25,504 nt of DNA from an uncultured delta proteobacterium. GTDB lineage: Bacteria; Desulfobacterota; Syntrophorhabdia; Syntrophorhabdales; Syntrophorhabdaceae. Shown piece after piece: positions 15,005 through 24,147 of this stretch (the first letter of the stretch is position 1; each line of letters begins with the position of its first letter). The translations under genes were made by a program, and so were the position numbers. The stretch covers positions 1 to 25,504 of the forward strand of contig CAIQJW010000150.1 of NCBI GenBank assembly GCA_903872255.1, written 5' to 3'. The notes under the pieces were generated by a model. That model did no database searches, had not been told where the DNA came from, and saw only the letters and a program-made list of their open reading frames with translations.

Positions 15005-16279
15005 ATGATCGATCCAAAAATCATCCGTGAACATATCGACGTACTGGACGGGGCGCTTGCCGATCGGCAGGCCTCGTTCGATACCGGAAAATTAAAGGAA
15101 CTGGATGAAAAAAGACGCGGTCTCATCCAGGAAACGGAAAAACTGAAAAATGAAAAGAACGTTCTGTCCAACGAGATCGCAAAATTGAAAAAGTCGGGCG
15201 CCGAGGCTTCGGACAAAATAGAATACCAGCGTTCGCTCGGTCAGAGAATTGAAATCTGCGGACGGGAACTCAAGGCGGCCGAGGACGCGTGGGAGGAGCT
15301 TGCTCTAGTTATACCCAACATACCGGACAGCTCGGTCCCGATCGGGACATGTGATGAAGACAACAAGGTCGTGAAGACCTGGGGTGAAAAACGGGTCTAT
15401 GATTTTGAGCCAAAGGCCCACTGGGACTTAGGTGAAGACCTCGATATTCTCGATCCGAAGCGGGCCGTAAAGATAACCGGCTCACGTTTTGCGCTGTATA
15501 AATCCTACGGGGCCATGCTCGAACGTGCGCTTATAAATTTTATGCTAGATCTTCACATCCGGGAGCACGGTTACACCGAAGTCCTGCCTCCATTCATGGT
15601 AAACCGTGCATCAATGACCGGCACGGGCCAGCTCCCGAAATTTGAAGAGGAGTTGTTCCACCTCGACGGCGTAGATTATTTCCTTATACCGACGGCCGAA
15701 GTGCCCGTGACCAATATTCACGCGGACGAGATATTGAAAGAGGACCAGCTTCCCGTCAAATACGTCGCATATACCCCGTGCTTCCGTAAAGAGGCCGGCG
15801 CACACGGGAAAGACACACGCGGCCTTACACGGCTCCATCAATTCAACAAGGTCGAACTTGTCACGTTCGCACATCCCGACAATTCATTCGCTGAACTGGA
15901 GGGGCTTCTCCTCGATGCGGAGGACGTATTGAAAAGACTCAACATACATTACCGGGTGAGCGCGCTCTGCACGGGCGATCTCGGGTTTTCTTCCGCAAAG
16001 ACGTACGACATCGAAGTATGGCTTCCGGGGCAGGAAATATACCGTGAAATATCATCATGCAGCTGTTTTACCGATTTCCAGGCGCGCAGGGCAAAGATCC
16101 GGTTCCGCAGACAGGGCGGGAAAACCGAATTTGTTCACACGCTTAACGGTTCGGGCCTTGCGATAGGCAGAACGGTCATGGCGGTCATGGAGAATTACCA
16201 GGGCCCTGACGGCACGATAAGAGTGCCTGATGTGCTGAGGCCCTACATGATGGGCCTTGAGACAATAACCAGGGCCTAA
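15005..16279 (+). CDS. serS: Seryl-tRNA synthetase
   Basis: A 424-residue class II synthetase of normal length. The N-terminal long coiled-coil arm (about residues 25-100, charged heptads such as LIQETEKLKNEKNVLSNEI) grips the long variable arm of tRNA-Ser. The catalytic core has motif 2 around R261 (FRKEAGAHGKDTRGLTRLHQF) and motif 3 GSGLAIGR with R389. TAEVP and the serine-binding region are present. It charges tRNA-Ser and also tRNA-Sec where present. GGAGG sits seven bases before the ATG, which follows the GerMN stop directly. It is the last gene of its run. Confidence 0.98.
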   Translation: MIDPKIIREHIDVLDGALADRQASFDTGKLKELDEKRRGLIQETEKLKNEKNVLSNEIAKLKKSGAEASDKIEYQRSLGQRIEICGRELKAAEDAWEELALVIPNIPDSSVPIGTCDEDNKVVKTWGEKRVYDFEPKAHWDLGEDLDILDPKRAVKITGSRFALYKSYGAMLERALINFMLDLHIREHGYTEVLPPFMVNRASMTGTGQLPKFEEELFHLDGVDYFLIPTAEVPVTNIHADEILKEDQLPVKYVAYTPCFRKEAGAHGKDTRGLTRLHQFNKVELVTFAHPDNSFAELEGLLLDAEDVLKRLNIHYRVSALCTGDLGFSSAKTYDIEVWLPGQEIYREISSCSCFTDFQARRAKIRFRRQGGKTEFVHTLNGSGLAIGRTVMAVMENYQGPDGTIRVPDVLRPYMMGLETITRA

Positions 16280-16350
16280 AACTGGCGATCACCTGTTCTT
16301 ACCGGGACCCAATGTGAATCATGCGGGGGGGTATACATATTATTCTTTTG

Positions 16351-16391
16351 TCCGGACATGGTATCGGAACATACCGGTAGCACGGTCCGGA
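16351..16391. other. Two-tier hairpin in the serS-proC gap
   Basis: TCCGGAC (16351-16357) pairs with GTCCGGA (16385-16391), and inside it GGTAT (16360-16364) pairs with ATACC (16371-16375) around a six-base loop. No T-run follows directly, so it is not a standard terminator. It could be a structured leader or end of serS mRNA. The rest of 16280-16473 shows no gene; a strong AGGAGG for proC lies at 16461-16466. Confidence 0.4.
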
Positions 16392-16473
16392 AAGCGCCTC
16401 TGTCAGCCCGATAGGGTGGTTTTATCTTTAATTTAGGACTTTGTTAGGTTATAAGGTACAAGGAGGAAATCCA

Positions 16474-17274
16474 ATGGAACGGGTTGGCATCATTGGTACG
16501 GGGAATATGGGGGAGTCTATTCTCAAGGCCCTCCTGAAAAATAACGTTGCGAAAAAGAACATCTGCTTTATCGAGGCGAAAAAAGACAGGGCCGATCATA
16601 TCGCAAACACATACGGTATCGATGAGGTCCGTGAAGTGCCCGAACTGGCAAAACGATCGGATGCCATCATCCTGGCGGTGAAGCCGCAGGATGCATCAAA
16701 GATACTTCCGGACATTGCCTCCTCCATCACAGATTCCAACATCCTGATATCCATAATGGCGGGTATAACGATACCAAAGATCATTTCCATAGCGGGCAGG
16801 CCGTTAAGGGTGGTCAGGATGATGCCGAACCTTGCGATAAAGGTGAACGAGGGCGTTATTGGGATGACCGCAAGCGCGGATGTTTCGGCCGATGACTTTT
16901 CCGCCATAAAGTCGCTTTTCTCACGCGCAGGTCTTATAGTCGATGTAGACGAAGTGCATATGGACGCAATAACGTCTCTCGGCGCAAGCAGTCCGGCATT
17001 CTTTCTTCTTTTTCTTGAAGCTATGATAGATGCAGGGGTGCATATCGGGCTCCCCCGGGACAAGGCGAAGGCGATCTCGATACAGGTTGTCAGGGGGACT
17101 ATCGAGATGCTGGAACAGGACCAGATACATCCCGCGTTAATGCGTGAAATGATAACATCGCCCGGCGGCACCACAATAAGCGGACTGGCTTCCCTGGAAG
17201 CTAACGCGTTTAAGGGAAATATTATTGAGGCGATCGAAAAAGCCGCACTGAGGGCCAAAGAGTTGTCTTCATGA
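16474..17274 (+). CDS. proC: Pyrroline-5-carboxylate reductase
   Basis: A 266-residue enzyme for the last step of proline synthesis, NAD(P)H-dependent reduction of pyrroline-5-carboxylate. The start at 16474 is set by AGGAGG eight bases upstream and by the dinucleotide-binding motif beginning at once (MERVGIIGTGNMG). An in-frame TTG at 16441 would add 11 unsupported residues. Other landmarks are AVKPQD, MAGITIPKI, RMMPNLAIKVNEG and the C-terminal signature MREMITSPGGTTISGLASLE. Length is typical. The stop overlaps the pcm start by four bases (ATGA). Confidence 0.97.
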   Translation: MERVGIIGTGNMGESILKALLKNNVAKKNICFIEAKKDRADHIANTYGIDEVREVPELAKRSDAIILAVKPQDASKILPDIASSITDSNILISIMAGITIPKIISIAGRPLRVVRMMPNLAIKVNEGVIGMTASADVSADDFSAIKSLFSRAGLIVDVDEVHMDAITSLGASSPAFFLLFLEAMIDAGVHIGLPRDKAKAISIQVVRGTIEMLEQDQIHPALMREMITSPGGTTISGLASLEANAFKGNIIEAIEKAALRAKELSS

Positions 17275-17921
17275 TGAATCAATACCAGAGCAAACGCCAG
17301 CTAATGGTCGAAACCCAGATCATTCAGCGGGGAGTAAAGGACGGGCGCGTTATCAATACAATGCTGAACGTCCCGCGGCATCTTTTTGTCGATGAGGCCC
17401 TCTGGCCCGAGGCATATGAAGATCACCCGCTTCCTATAGGAGAGAAACAGACCATCTCCCAGCCGTATATTGTAGCCCTGATGTCCGAATTGCTCCAGTT
17501 GACCGGCAAGGAAAAGGTACTGGAGATCGGCACGGGGTCCGGGTATCAATGCGCGGTCCTGGCGGAACTTGCAGACCAGGTGTTTACCGTCGAACGCATC
17601 CATTCCATTGCGAAGCGCGCACGAAAAATATTCGATCAGCTGAAATATTCGAATGTAATCGTTCACATCGGCGACGGGACCCTGGGATGGAAGGAGCATA
17701 GCCCCTATGACGGCATTATCGTGACCGCTGCCGCACCGCGCCCCCCGGCGGCGCTTCTCGAACAACTTGCGATAGGGGGCAGGCTTGTTATTCCCATTGG
17801 CGATGAATTCACGCAGGACCTCACCGTTTTTACCCGCGAAGAAAACAATAATTATACCGAAGAGAACTACGGAAGTTGCCGTTTTGTAAAACTGATAGGC
17901 ACACAGGGATGGAGAGAATGA
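17271..17921 (+). CDS. pcm: Protein-L-isoaspartate O-methyltransferase
   Basis: A 216-residue SAM enzyme that repairs isoaspartyl damage in ageing proteins. Visible are VPRHLFVDEALWPEAYEDHPLPIG, QTISQPYIVALM (substrate loop), SAM motif I VLEIGTGSGYQ, VERI, GDGTLGW, and FVKLIGTQGW at the C-terminus. Length and motifs are standard. It overlaps proC upstream (ATGA) and the sigma gene downstream (ATGA). Adjacency of pcm and an RpoS-type sigma gene is also seen in enterics (surE-pcm-nlpD-rpoS) and suggests a stationary-phase unit. Confidence 0.97.
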   Translation: MMNQYQSKRQLMVETQIIQRGVKDGRVINTMLNVPRHLFVDEALWPEAYEDHPLPIGEKQTISQPYIVALMSELLQLTGKEKVLEIGTGSGYQCAVLAELADQVFTVERIHSIAKRARKIFDQLKYSNVIVHIGDGTLGWKEHSPYDGIIVTAAAPRPPAALLEQLAIGGRLVIPIGDEFTQDLTVFTREENNNYTEENYGSCRFVKLIGTQGWRE

Positions 17922-18784
17922 GCGGCGGAAAAGATCCGGTAGAATATGTCCGTTATGACGATATCCACGTCGAAAGGCTCTATATGCGGGACCTCAGGAA
18001 ATTGCCCGTCATAACCGTCGAAGAGGAGAAGATGTACGCCCGCAAGGTCGCCGAGGGCTGTACTGAGGCGCGAAAAAAAATGATCGAGGCGAACCTGCGC
18101 CTTGTGGTAAAGATCGCGCGGCGGTACGTGAACCAGGGATTGAGCCTTCTCGATCTTATTGAAGAAGGCAATATCGGTCTCATCAAGGCGGTCGAAAAGT
18201 TCAACCTCGCCAAAGAATGCCGCTTCTCGACATATGCAACATGGTGGATAAGGCAGTCCGTCGAGCGGTCCATCGCAAATTTCTCGCGCACCATACGCCT
18301 GCCCGTCCACGTCTCTTCCCGGGTAAACAGGATATCGAAGATAGTCGCCATGTATGTTGAAAAGAACGGCAGGGAACCGTCCCTTGAAGAAATTTCACAG
18401 GAGTCGGGGTTTCGCCTCGATTTTGTCACAAACCTGTTCACAATGGCTATCAAGACCTATTCGCTTGAAAGCTATATCGACGAGAACAGCAAGCTTACCC
18501 TCGAAGAAGTAATACCCAACCCTGATAATGAAGAGCCTCTTTCCGTCCTTGAGCACACGCGGCGCATGGAAGAGGTCGCCTACTGGCTTGACGCGCTTAA
18601 TTCCGATGAGAGAAAGGTCCTTCTTCTGCGTTTCGGCCTTGACGGAGACGAGCCGCAGACCCTTGAATCGATTGGAAAGACCTTTGGCGTAACGCGGGAG
18701 CGTATCCGCCAGATCGAACAAAAAGCCCTGAACAAACTTCGCAAGATCGTCAAGAGACGGAATATTGGAACAGAAAGCATCTGA
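17918..18784 (+). CDS. rpoS: RpoS-like sigma-70 family factor (group 2)
   Basis: About 288 residues from the ATG at 17918, which overlaps the pcm stop and has GGAGAG just upstream. In-frame starts at 17876 and 17909 lie inside pcm and lack spacing for a ribosome site. It has region 1.2 (VERLYMRDLRKLPVITVEEE), region 2 (ANLRLVVKIARRYVNQGLSLLDLIEEGNIGL then FSTYATWWIRQSVERSI for -10 recognition), region 3, and region 4.2 (LESIGKTFGVTRERIRQIEQKAL) for the -35. Region 1.1 is absent, so this is not the main RpoD. Layout, length and pcm neighbourhood point to RpoS. Other group 2 factors cannot be excluded from sequence alone. Confidence 0.9.
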   Translation: MSGGKDPVEYVRYDDIHVERLYMRDLRKLPVITVEEEKMYARKVAEGCTEARKKMIEANLRLVVKIARRYVNQGLSLLDLIEEGNIGLIKAVEKFNLAKECRFSTYATWWIRQSVERSIANFSRTIRLPVHVSSRVNRISKIVAMYVEKNGREPSLEEISQESGFRLDFVTNLFTMAIKTYSLESYIDENSKLTLEEVIPNPDNEEPLSVLEHTRRMEEVAYWLDALNSDERKVLLLRFGLDGDEPQTLESIGKTFGVTRERIRQIEQKALNKLRKIVKRRNIGTESI

Positions 18785-20291
18785 ATCCATACGGAGAAAT
18801 CCAGCCCTTGACATTATTCGAAAAGGCTCCGTTATAACCGTTATTACGCTTATATCCAGGCCCCTCGGATATGTCAGGGAAGCTATCCAGGCCTATCTGT
18901 TCGGGGCGACGCTTCTCGTCGATGCCTTTATCGTTGCTTTTAATTTTCCGGAGCTGATCCAGACACTGTTCTTTTCCGGTGCGACAAGCGCATTCCTGAT
19001 CCCGGTATGCACAAAATATCTCAACGATCGCGAAGAGTATTCCCATGTTTATTCGACATTTATAAATATTTCCATAATTGTGACGTTGTTTGTTTCGCTG
19101 GTATTCTTTCTGTTCAGCGATACGGTGGTGAGGCTCATAGCGCCAGGCTTTACGTCCGAAGCAAAGGCGATCACAAATAATCTCTTCATTATCATGATAC
19201 CCGTTATCGCCTTTCACACGGTCCTTTCTGTCATGAAGGCTTTTCTCAATGCCAGGGAGCATTTTGCGGCGCCGGAATTATCCGGGATACTATGGAACAT
19301 CATGTTCATTGCGTCGGCGCTGGTCTTCGGAAAAAGGCTTGGGATCTACAGTCTCGCCATCGGTGTGACCGCCGGTTCGCTTCTTCAGATCGTGATGCAG
19401 TACCCGTACTTGCGGCGGCTGGGGATCCATTACCGGATGACGCTCGACCTCAAGCATCCGGCCATTGCTGCCGCAAAGGGCCTGTTCGCCGGGGCGCTCA
19501 TCGCCACCTCTATCGTTCCCATTAACAGCTTTGTCGGCCGCATTATCGCTTCATACCTGCCCCACGGCGAAGTGGCGTCCCTGTCTTACGCCTTCAGGAT
19601 CTTCATCCTGCCCTTCAGCCTGTTCGCCGTCCCGGTCTATACGGTAATGTTTTCGAAGCTGTCGCGGCTTTTTCACGACAACGACATGAAGGATTTCAAG
19701 GCCCACATAGACAGCTCGATAGTGCTGATATGCGTTACATTGATCCCGGCGACCATTCTCCTTTGCTCGGTCGGCGACATATGCGTAAAGGTCCTTTATG
19801 AGCGCGGTGCGTTCACGCCGGCAGATACGGCAATGACGACGAGAGCACTCATCGGGTACAGCCTGGGGCTCGTCTTCTATGCGCTTTCCATCTCTTTTGT
19901 GAGGATATTCAATGCCATGCATGATATGAAGACCCCTGCGTTGATCGGCATATCATCAATAATTATCAACGCAATTATTGCGTCAATACTCATGGTCCCG
20001 CTCAAGAATCTCGGCATCGCGCTGGCAACATCGATCGTATCGCTTTACAATTTCATATTTCTTTACGTTATGCTAAGGCGCAAGATCGGCTACCGCCTGT
20101 CCCGGCCTGCCATAAGAGACACGATCAAGTCCCTTTCGGCGGGAATACTGCTGGTCCTTCTTATCGTCCTTTCGCGCCGCCTGCTTCCGGGCGGGATCGT
20201 TTTGGTCCTCACGGTAAGCATTGCGCTGACGATCGTCATTTACGGCCTGGTTTTTAAGAATTATTACCTCAAAATCTTGCGCAGGAGATAG
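18765..20291 (+). CDS. murJ: Lipid II flippase MurJ (MviN)
   Basis: A 508-residue integral membrane protein of the MOP/MATE superfamily with about 14 spans. Diagnostic segments are SRPLGYVREAIQAYLFGATLLVDAFIVAF, FPELIQTLFFSGATSAFLIPV (MurJ signature), YSLAIGVTAGSLLQ, and VLYERGAFTPADTAMT in the middle. It moves lipid II across the inner membrane for cell-wall synthesis. The only plausible start is a TTG at 18765, which overlaps the end of the sigma gene by 20 bases; the next ATG lies deep inside the conserved region. Weak start plus overlap suggests translation coupled to the sigma gene. Confidence 0.95.
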   Translation: MEQKASESIRRNPALDIIRKGSVITVITLISRPLGYVREAIQAYLFGATLLVDAFIVAFNFPELIQTLFFSGATSAFLIPVCTKYLNDREEYSHVYSTFINISIIVTLFVSLVFFLFSDTVVRLIAPGFTSEAKAITNNLFIIMIPVIAFHTVLSVMKAFLNAREHFAAPELSGILWNIMFIASALVFGKRLGIYSLAIGVTAGSLLQIVMQYPYLRRLGIHYRMTLDLKHPAIAAAKGLFAGALIATSIVPINSFVGRIIASYLPHGEVASLSYAFRIFILPFSLFAVPVYTVMFSKLSRLFHDNDMKDFKAHIDSSIVLICVTLIPATILLCSVGDICVKVLYERGAFTPADTAMTTRALIGYSLGLVFYALSISFVRIFNAMHDMKTPALIGISSIIINAIIASILMVPLKNLGIALATSIVSLYNFIFLYVMLRRKIGYRLSRPAIRDTIKSLSAGILLVLLIVLSRRLLPGGIVLVLTVSIALTIVIYGLVFKNYYLKILRRR

Positions 20292-20333
20292 AGCATTATC
20301 ATGCATATCCCCGGTGCGTATAAGGGGACTTTA

Positions 20334-20362
20334 TTGACTCATCAATAACGCTGTGTTAGCAT
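20334..20362 (+). promoter_or_regulatory. Sigma70-type promoter for the GH13 gene
   Basis: TTGACT (20334-20339), a 17-base spacer and TAGCAT (20357-20362) predict a start near 20369. This lies downstream of the in-frame GTG at 20353, so translation should begin at the ATG at 20389 or 20392, about 20 bases into the transcript. Confidence 0.55.
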
Positions 20363-20388
20363 TCCTTGATGACGGTCAAAGCGAGCGT

Positions 20389-23300
20389 ATGATGAAAACA
20401 ATAAGAGAATTTCATGTATCGCGCAGAGCAAGGGATGCGTATCAATTCAGCGATACGCTTCTCACCCTGAACGGCAATGTCGTGTTCACCAATTTCCTCG
20501 CGGCACGCAGTTTTGCACAGAAAATGAACCAGAAAAAAGACCTGGTCCTTTATCCTGAAACTGCGATCCGTGCCGGAGCGCTCATTGCTATGGGACTTAT
20601 AGATGAGATCCTGCATTTCGTCGTCAGTGTCTATGTTGATACGACGCAAAAGAATGTAATGGAACGCGCCCTCATCCACCTGGAATCAACGCTCGGACGC
20701 GAAGAGATAGACAGGGTCCTCAGGCAATTCACCGACGAATTCCCCCCTGTCGCTGTGTACCAGAGGATGCTCGGCACAGAAGAATATTTGAAGGGCCAAA
20801 CAGAAGGGATCGAGAACCGGCAGATCTCTCTCGAAGAGATGCTCCTTCTCTGGATTGCCAACATGGACCCGGCATTTCATCCCTTCCTCCAGCTTTTTGA
20901 TGACTCGTCACTGAGAAAGGATACTGCGTATCTTAAGGCCATTGCCGAATTGCGGGCATTTTTTGATAAGGAACCGTCCTTCGGTCCTGACGGCCAGAAC
21001 ATCATCGATATGCTCCGGAGCCCTGCCATTGCCGTACCCCATTCTTTGTCGGGTCAACTCGAATACATCATGGAGCGCTGGGGATACCTTCTCGGTACCC
21101 GGTTCATATCCAGAGTGCTTAAGAGCCTTGACCTTTTCAAGGAAGAAGAGAAGATTCCCTTTCTGGGACCGGGCAAAGCCGAGATCTATCGTTACACGGG
21201 CCTCGAATTTGAGCCCGAGAAATTCAGCGCCGATAAGGACTGGATGCCCCGGGTTATCCTTATGGCCAAGAATATTTATGTCTGGCTCGACCAGCTGACA
21301 AAAGCATACCTCCGTCCGATAACGAAGCTTAACGAGATACCCGACGATGAACTTGATACCCTGCGCAGGCGCGGTTTTACCGGCATATGGCTTATTGGCG
21401 TCTGGGAACGAAGCGCTGCCTCCCAGCGCATAAAGCAAATGTGCGGCAACCCCGAAGCGGTCCCGTCGGCATATTCGCTTCATGACTATATAATAGCCGA
21501 GGACTTAGGCGGCGAGGCTGCCTTTCTTGAACTCAAGGAACGGGCGACGCGAAGGGGCATACGGCTCGCAAGCGATATGGTCCCGAATCATGTCGGTATA
21601 TTTTCACGCTGGATGATAGAACATCCCGACTGGTTCGTCTCCATAGATCAAAATCCATACCCTTGGTATACCTATAGCGGAGCGAATCTCTCACAAGACG
21701 ACCGGGTCTCAATTCACATAGAAGATCATTATTATGACCGTACCGATGCGGCGGTGGTTTTTAAACGCCGCGACAACTGGACGGGCAGCGAAAAATTCGT
21801 CTACCATGGTAACGACGGGACAAGCATGCCGTGGAACGATACGGCCCAACTCAATTACCTCAACCCGGAAGTCCGGGAGGCAATGATCCGGACCATCATT
21901 CACGTTGCCGGCAAGTTCCCCGTTATCCGTTTTGATGCCGCGATGACCCTGACAAAGAAGCATTTTCAGCGGTTGTGGTACCCGGAACCGGGCACCGGCG
22001 GCGCCATTCCCACCCGGGCAGAGCATAGCATGAGCTACGATGATTTCTCGAAGGCCATGCCCCATGAATTCTGGCGGGAAGTAGTTGACCGCGTTGCCGT
22101 CGAGGCCCCGGACACCCTCTTGCTTGCCGAGGCGTTCTGGCTCCTCGAAGGGTATTTCGTCCGGACGCTGGGGATGCACCGCGTCTATAACAGCGCTTTT
22201 ATGAACATGCTTCGTGACGAGGAGAATTCCAAATACCGCCTGGTAATGAAAAATACGATGGAATTCGATCCCCAGATACTGCGCCGCTTCGTGAATTTTA
22301 TGAACAACCCCGATGAGCGGACCGCCGTTGACCAATTCGGTACGGGTGATAAATATTTCGGGGCCTGTACAATGATGGTCACCATGCCGGGACTGCCTAT
22401 GTTCGGCCACGGTCAAATAGAAGGCTACGCCGAAAAGTACGGCATGGAATACAGGCGGGCATACTGGGATGAGACCCCGGATCAATACCTCGTGGAACGT
22501 CACGAGCGCGAGATATCCCCGCTCCTCCATAAACGCCACCTTTTTGCGGATGTAGAAAATTTTCTCCTCTACGATTTCTTTACACCGGAAGGGGGTGTCA
22601 ACGAAGACGTCTTCGCATACTCCAACAGATACGGCGGGGTGGGGACACTCTTTGTGTTTAACAACAGGTACTCGACAGCTCGGGGATGGATAAGGACGTC
22701 GGTGGCTTTTTCCGTCAAGGACGGTCCCGTCGAAAACCGTCATCTTGTTCAGAAAAGCCTTAAAGAAGGTCTCGACCTCATGGGCGGCAAAGATCATTAC
22801 ACGATATTCAGGGATCATACCTCAAACCTGGAGTATATCCGGGATAACCGGGGATTGTCGGACAACGGGCTCTTCATAGAATTGCAGGCGTATCAATATC
22901 ATGTATTTCTCGATTTCCGCCAGGTTGAAGATAACGAATGGCACCATTATGGACAGATATGCAGGTACCTCGACGGCAAAGGTGTTCCGAGCATTGACGA
23001 CACGATCCGCGAGATATTCCTGCAGCCCATTCACCGCAGTTTCAGGAACCTCGTCAATCCTTCATTCTTCAGATATATCCTTGCCAACCACAGGGACATT
23101 GTGAACCGCGAGGCGCTCCTGCCCCCGGATGCCCTTGTCGATGAGGCAAGCGCCAAGCTTTATGATCTTCTTCGCGAGATCAAGACATATCTGGATTCGT
23201 CTCAGGACGAATCCGTAATTGTCGACGAGGTGAAGCTAAAATTCACCGCATTGATTCAGTCCCATCCCTTTGTGCAGGATATTGTTCACGGCGAAAGCGA

Positions 23301-23901
23301 ACTCAATGTCCTTCTGTCCCGGGAATTGTCCGCTTCTCACCTGGCATGGCTTTTTGTTCATAACCTCGGCGGCCTTATTGACGGTGGTCAGGGCATTCGT
23401 GAGGAGATAAGCCGAAGCTGGATCGATGAATGGCTCTTCGGGAGGATCATAGGCGAAACCTTGAATGGCCTGGGATACGACGATAAAGAGATCCACAGCT
23501 CCCAACTGCTTATCAAGATATTCACATCCCATCAGGACTGGTACAAAGAAAAGGACCCGCGCGCCATTCTCAATTCATTCATGGCCGATGGAGATGTCCA
23601 GTTCCTCCTCGAGGTCAATCGTTATCAGGGGATTCTCTGGTTCAGCAAGGAGGCATTCGAGGACGTGATCTCCTGGATGTATTTCACGGGCGGCATCTCG
23701 ATCATGTCGCAGAAAGATGGCGAAGAGAAGGACATGCTCCAGGAACTGAAGAGGTGTTTTGCCATGGTCGAGTTCCTGCATCGCGCCTCTTTGTCGTCCG
23801 GTTATCAACTGGAGAAATTCATCAAAATAATTCAGGATGCAAACAAACTGGCGATGGAGAAAGCACAAGCTGCAGGCATACATCCGAAAGAGGAAATCTA
23901 A
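20389..23901 (+). CDS. Large GH13 (alpha-amylase family) glycosyl hydrolase, about 1170 residues
   Basis: A (beta/alpha)8 GH13 core (roughly 300-720) sits between a long mostly helical N-terminal region and a long helical C-terminal region that I do not recognise. Motif I is ASDMVPNH (D396, N400, H401), motif II VIRFDAAM with nucleophile D516, and motif III LLLAEAF with acid/base E581. At motif IV the usual NHD reads N640-P641-D642 (FMNNPDERTA), so the His that normally contacts substrate is Pro. TMPGLPMFGHGQIEGY follows as in other GH13 enzymes. No signal peptide, so it is probably cytoplasmic, suggesting work on internal alpha-glucan or maltodextrin. Substrate and hydrolase versus transferase activity are open. 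An in-frame GTG at 20353 lies inside the promoter spacer. Stand-alone transcription unit. Confidence 0.88.
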   Translation: MMKTIREFHVSRRARDAYQFSDTLLTLNGNVVFTNFLAARSFAQKMNQKKDLVLYPETAIRAGALIAMGLIDEILHFVVSVYVDTTQKNVMERALIHLESTLGREEIDRVLRQFTDEFPPVAVYQRMLGTEEYLKGQTEGIENRQISLEEMLLLWIANMDPAFHPFLQLFDDSSLRKDTAYLKAIAELRAFFDKEPSFGPDGQNIIDMLRSPAIAVPHSLSGQLEYIMERWGYLLGTRFISRVLKSLDLFKEEEKIPFLGPGKAEIYRYTGLEFEPEKFSADKDWMPRVILMAKNIYVWLDQLTKAYLRPITKLNEIPDDELDTLRRRGFTGIWLIGVWERSAASQRIKQMCGNPEAVPSAYSLHDYIIAEDLGGEAAFLELKERATRRGIRLASDMVPNHVGIFSRWMIEHPDWFVSIDQNPYPWYTYSGANLSQDDRVSIHIEDHYYDRTDAAVVFKRRDNWTGSEKFVYHGNDGTSMPWNDTAQLNYLNPEVREAMIRTIIHVAGKFPVIRFDAAMTLTKKHFQRLWYPEPGTGGAIPTRAEHSMSYDDFSKAMPHEFWREVVDRVAVEAPDTLLLAEAFWLLEGYFVRTLGMHRVYNSAFMNMLRDEENSKYRLVMKNTMEFDPQILRRFVNFMNNPDERTAVDQFGTGDKYFGACTMMVTMPGLPMFGHGQIEGYAEKYGMEYRRAYWDETPDQYLVERHEREISPLLHKRHLFADVENFLLYDFFTPEGGVNEDVFAYSNRYGGVGTLFVFNNRYSTARGWIRTSVAFSVKDGPVENRHLVQKSLKEGLDLMGGKDHYTIFRDHTSNLEYIRDNRGLSDNGLFIELQAYQYHVFLDFRQVEDNEWHHYGQICRYLDGKGVPSIDDTIREIFLQPIHRSFRNLVNPSFFRYILANHRDIVNREALLPPDALVDEASAKLYDLLREIKTYLDSSQDESVIVDEVKLKFTALIQSHPFVQDIVHGESELNVLLSRELSASHLAWLFVHNLGGLIDGGQGIREEISRSWIDEWLFGRIIGETLNGLGYDDKEIHSSQLLIKIFTSHQDWYKEKDPRAILNSFMADGDVQFLLEVNRYQGILWFSKEAFEDVISWMYFTGGISIMSQKDGEEKDMLQELKRCFAMVEFLHRASLSSGYQLEKFIKIIQDANKLAMEKAQAAGIHPKEEI

Positions 23902-23948
23902 CCCGGATCAACGCCAGAAAGGGCCATCGTGAACTCCGGCAGGGTCCG

Positions 23949-24137
23949 TCAATGTTTCTTTTTCGTAGATGCGAGCACTTTCTGGCTGCAGGGCATGTTC
24001 TTATGGACCAGCATTTTTTTGAGTTCGCACCGAATAGCCACGAATGTCCTGCAACTGCCCGATCCGTCAACCCCGGTTTCCTTCGGCATCGCCGCATATT
24101 TACACGACAGATCGCAAAAGTCCAATAAACCTTTCAT
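23949..24137 (-). CDS. Small Cys-rich protein, possible metal binder
   Basis: A 62-residue frame from the ATG at 24137 (GGAG 11 bases upstream); an in-frame ATG at 24161 would start inside a REP-like repeat unit. It has five Cys: C8 and C12 (CDLSC), C29 in DGSGSCRTF, C37 and C50 in LVHKNMPC, and a Lys-rich tail. The spacing and the polar, non-repetitive make-up look like a real small metal-binding protein rather than chance; I recall similar short proteins in anaerobic Deltaproteobacteria but cannot name a family. It is the only coding candidate in the 525-base stretch 23902-24426. No promoter was recognised. Confidence 0.5.
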   Translation of the reverse strand: MKGLLDFCDLSCKYAAMPKETGVDGSGSCRTFVAIRCELKKMLVHKNMPCSQKVLASTKKKH

Positions 24138-24147
24138 AAATATACCC

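Noticed and set aside
16596..17282. A 228-codon minus-strand frame
   Set aside because: Exactly antisense to proC, which has full family motifs; the translation is Ser/Ile-rich and without domain character.
21709..22818. A 369-codon open frame on the minus strand
   Set aside because: It lies wholly inside the GH13 gene opposite catalytic motifs, and its protein has no recognisable domain; it is a by-product of codon bias on the other strand.
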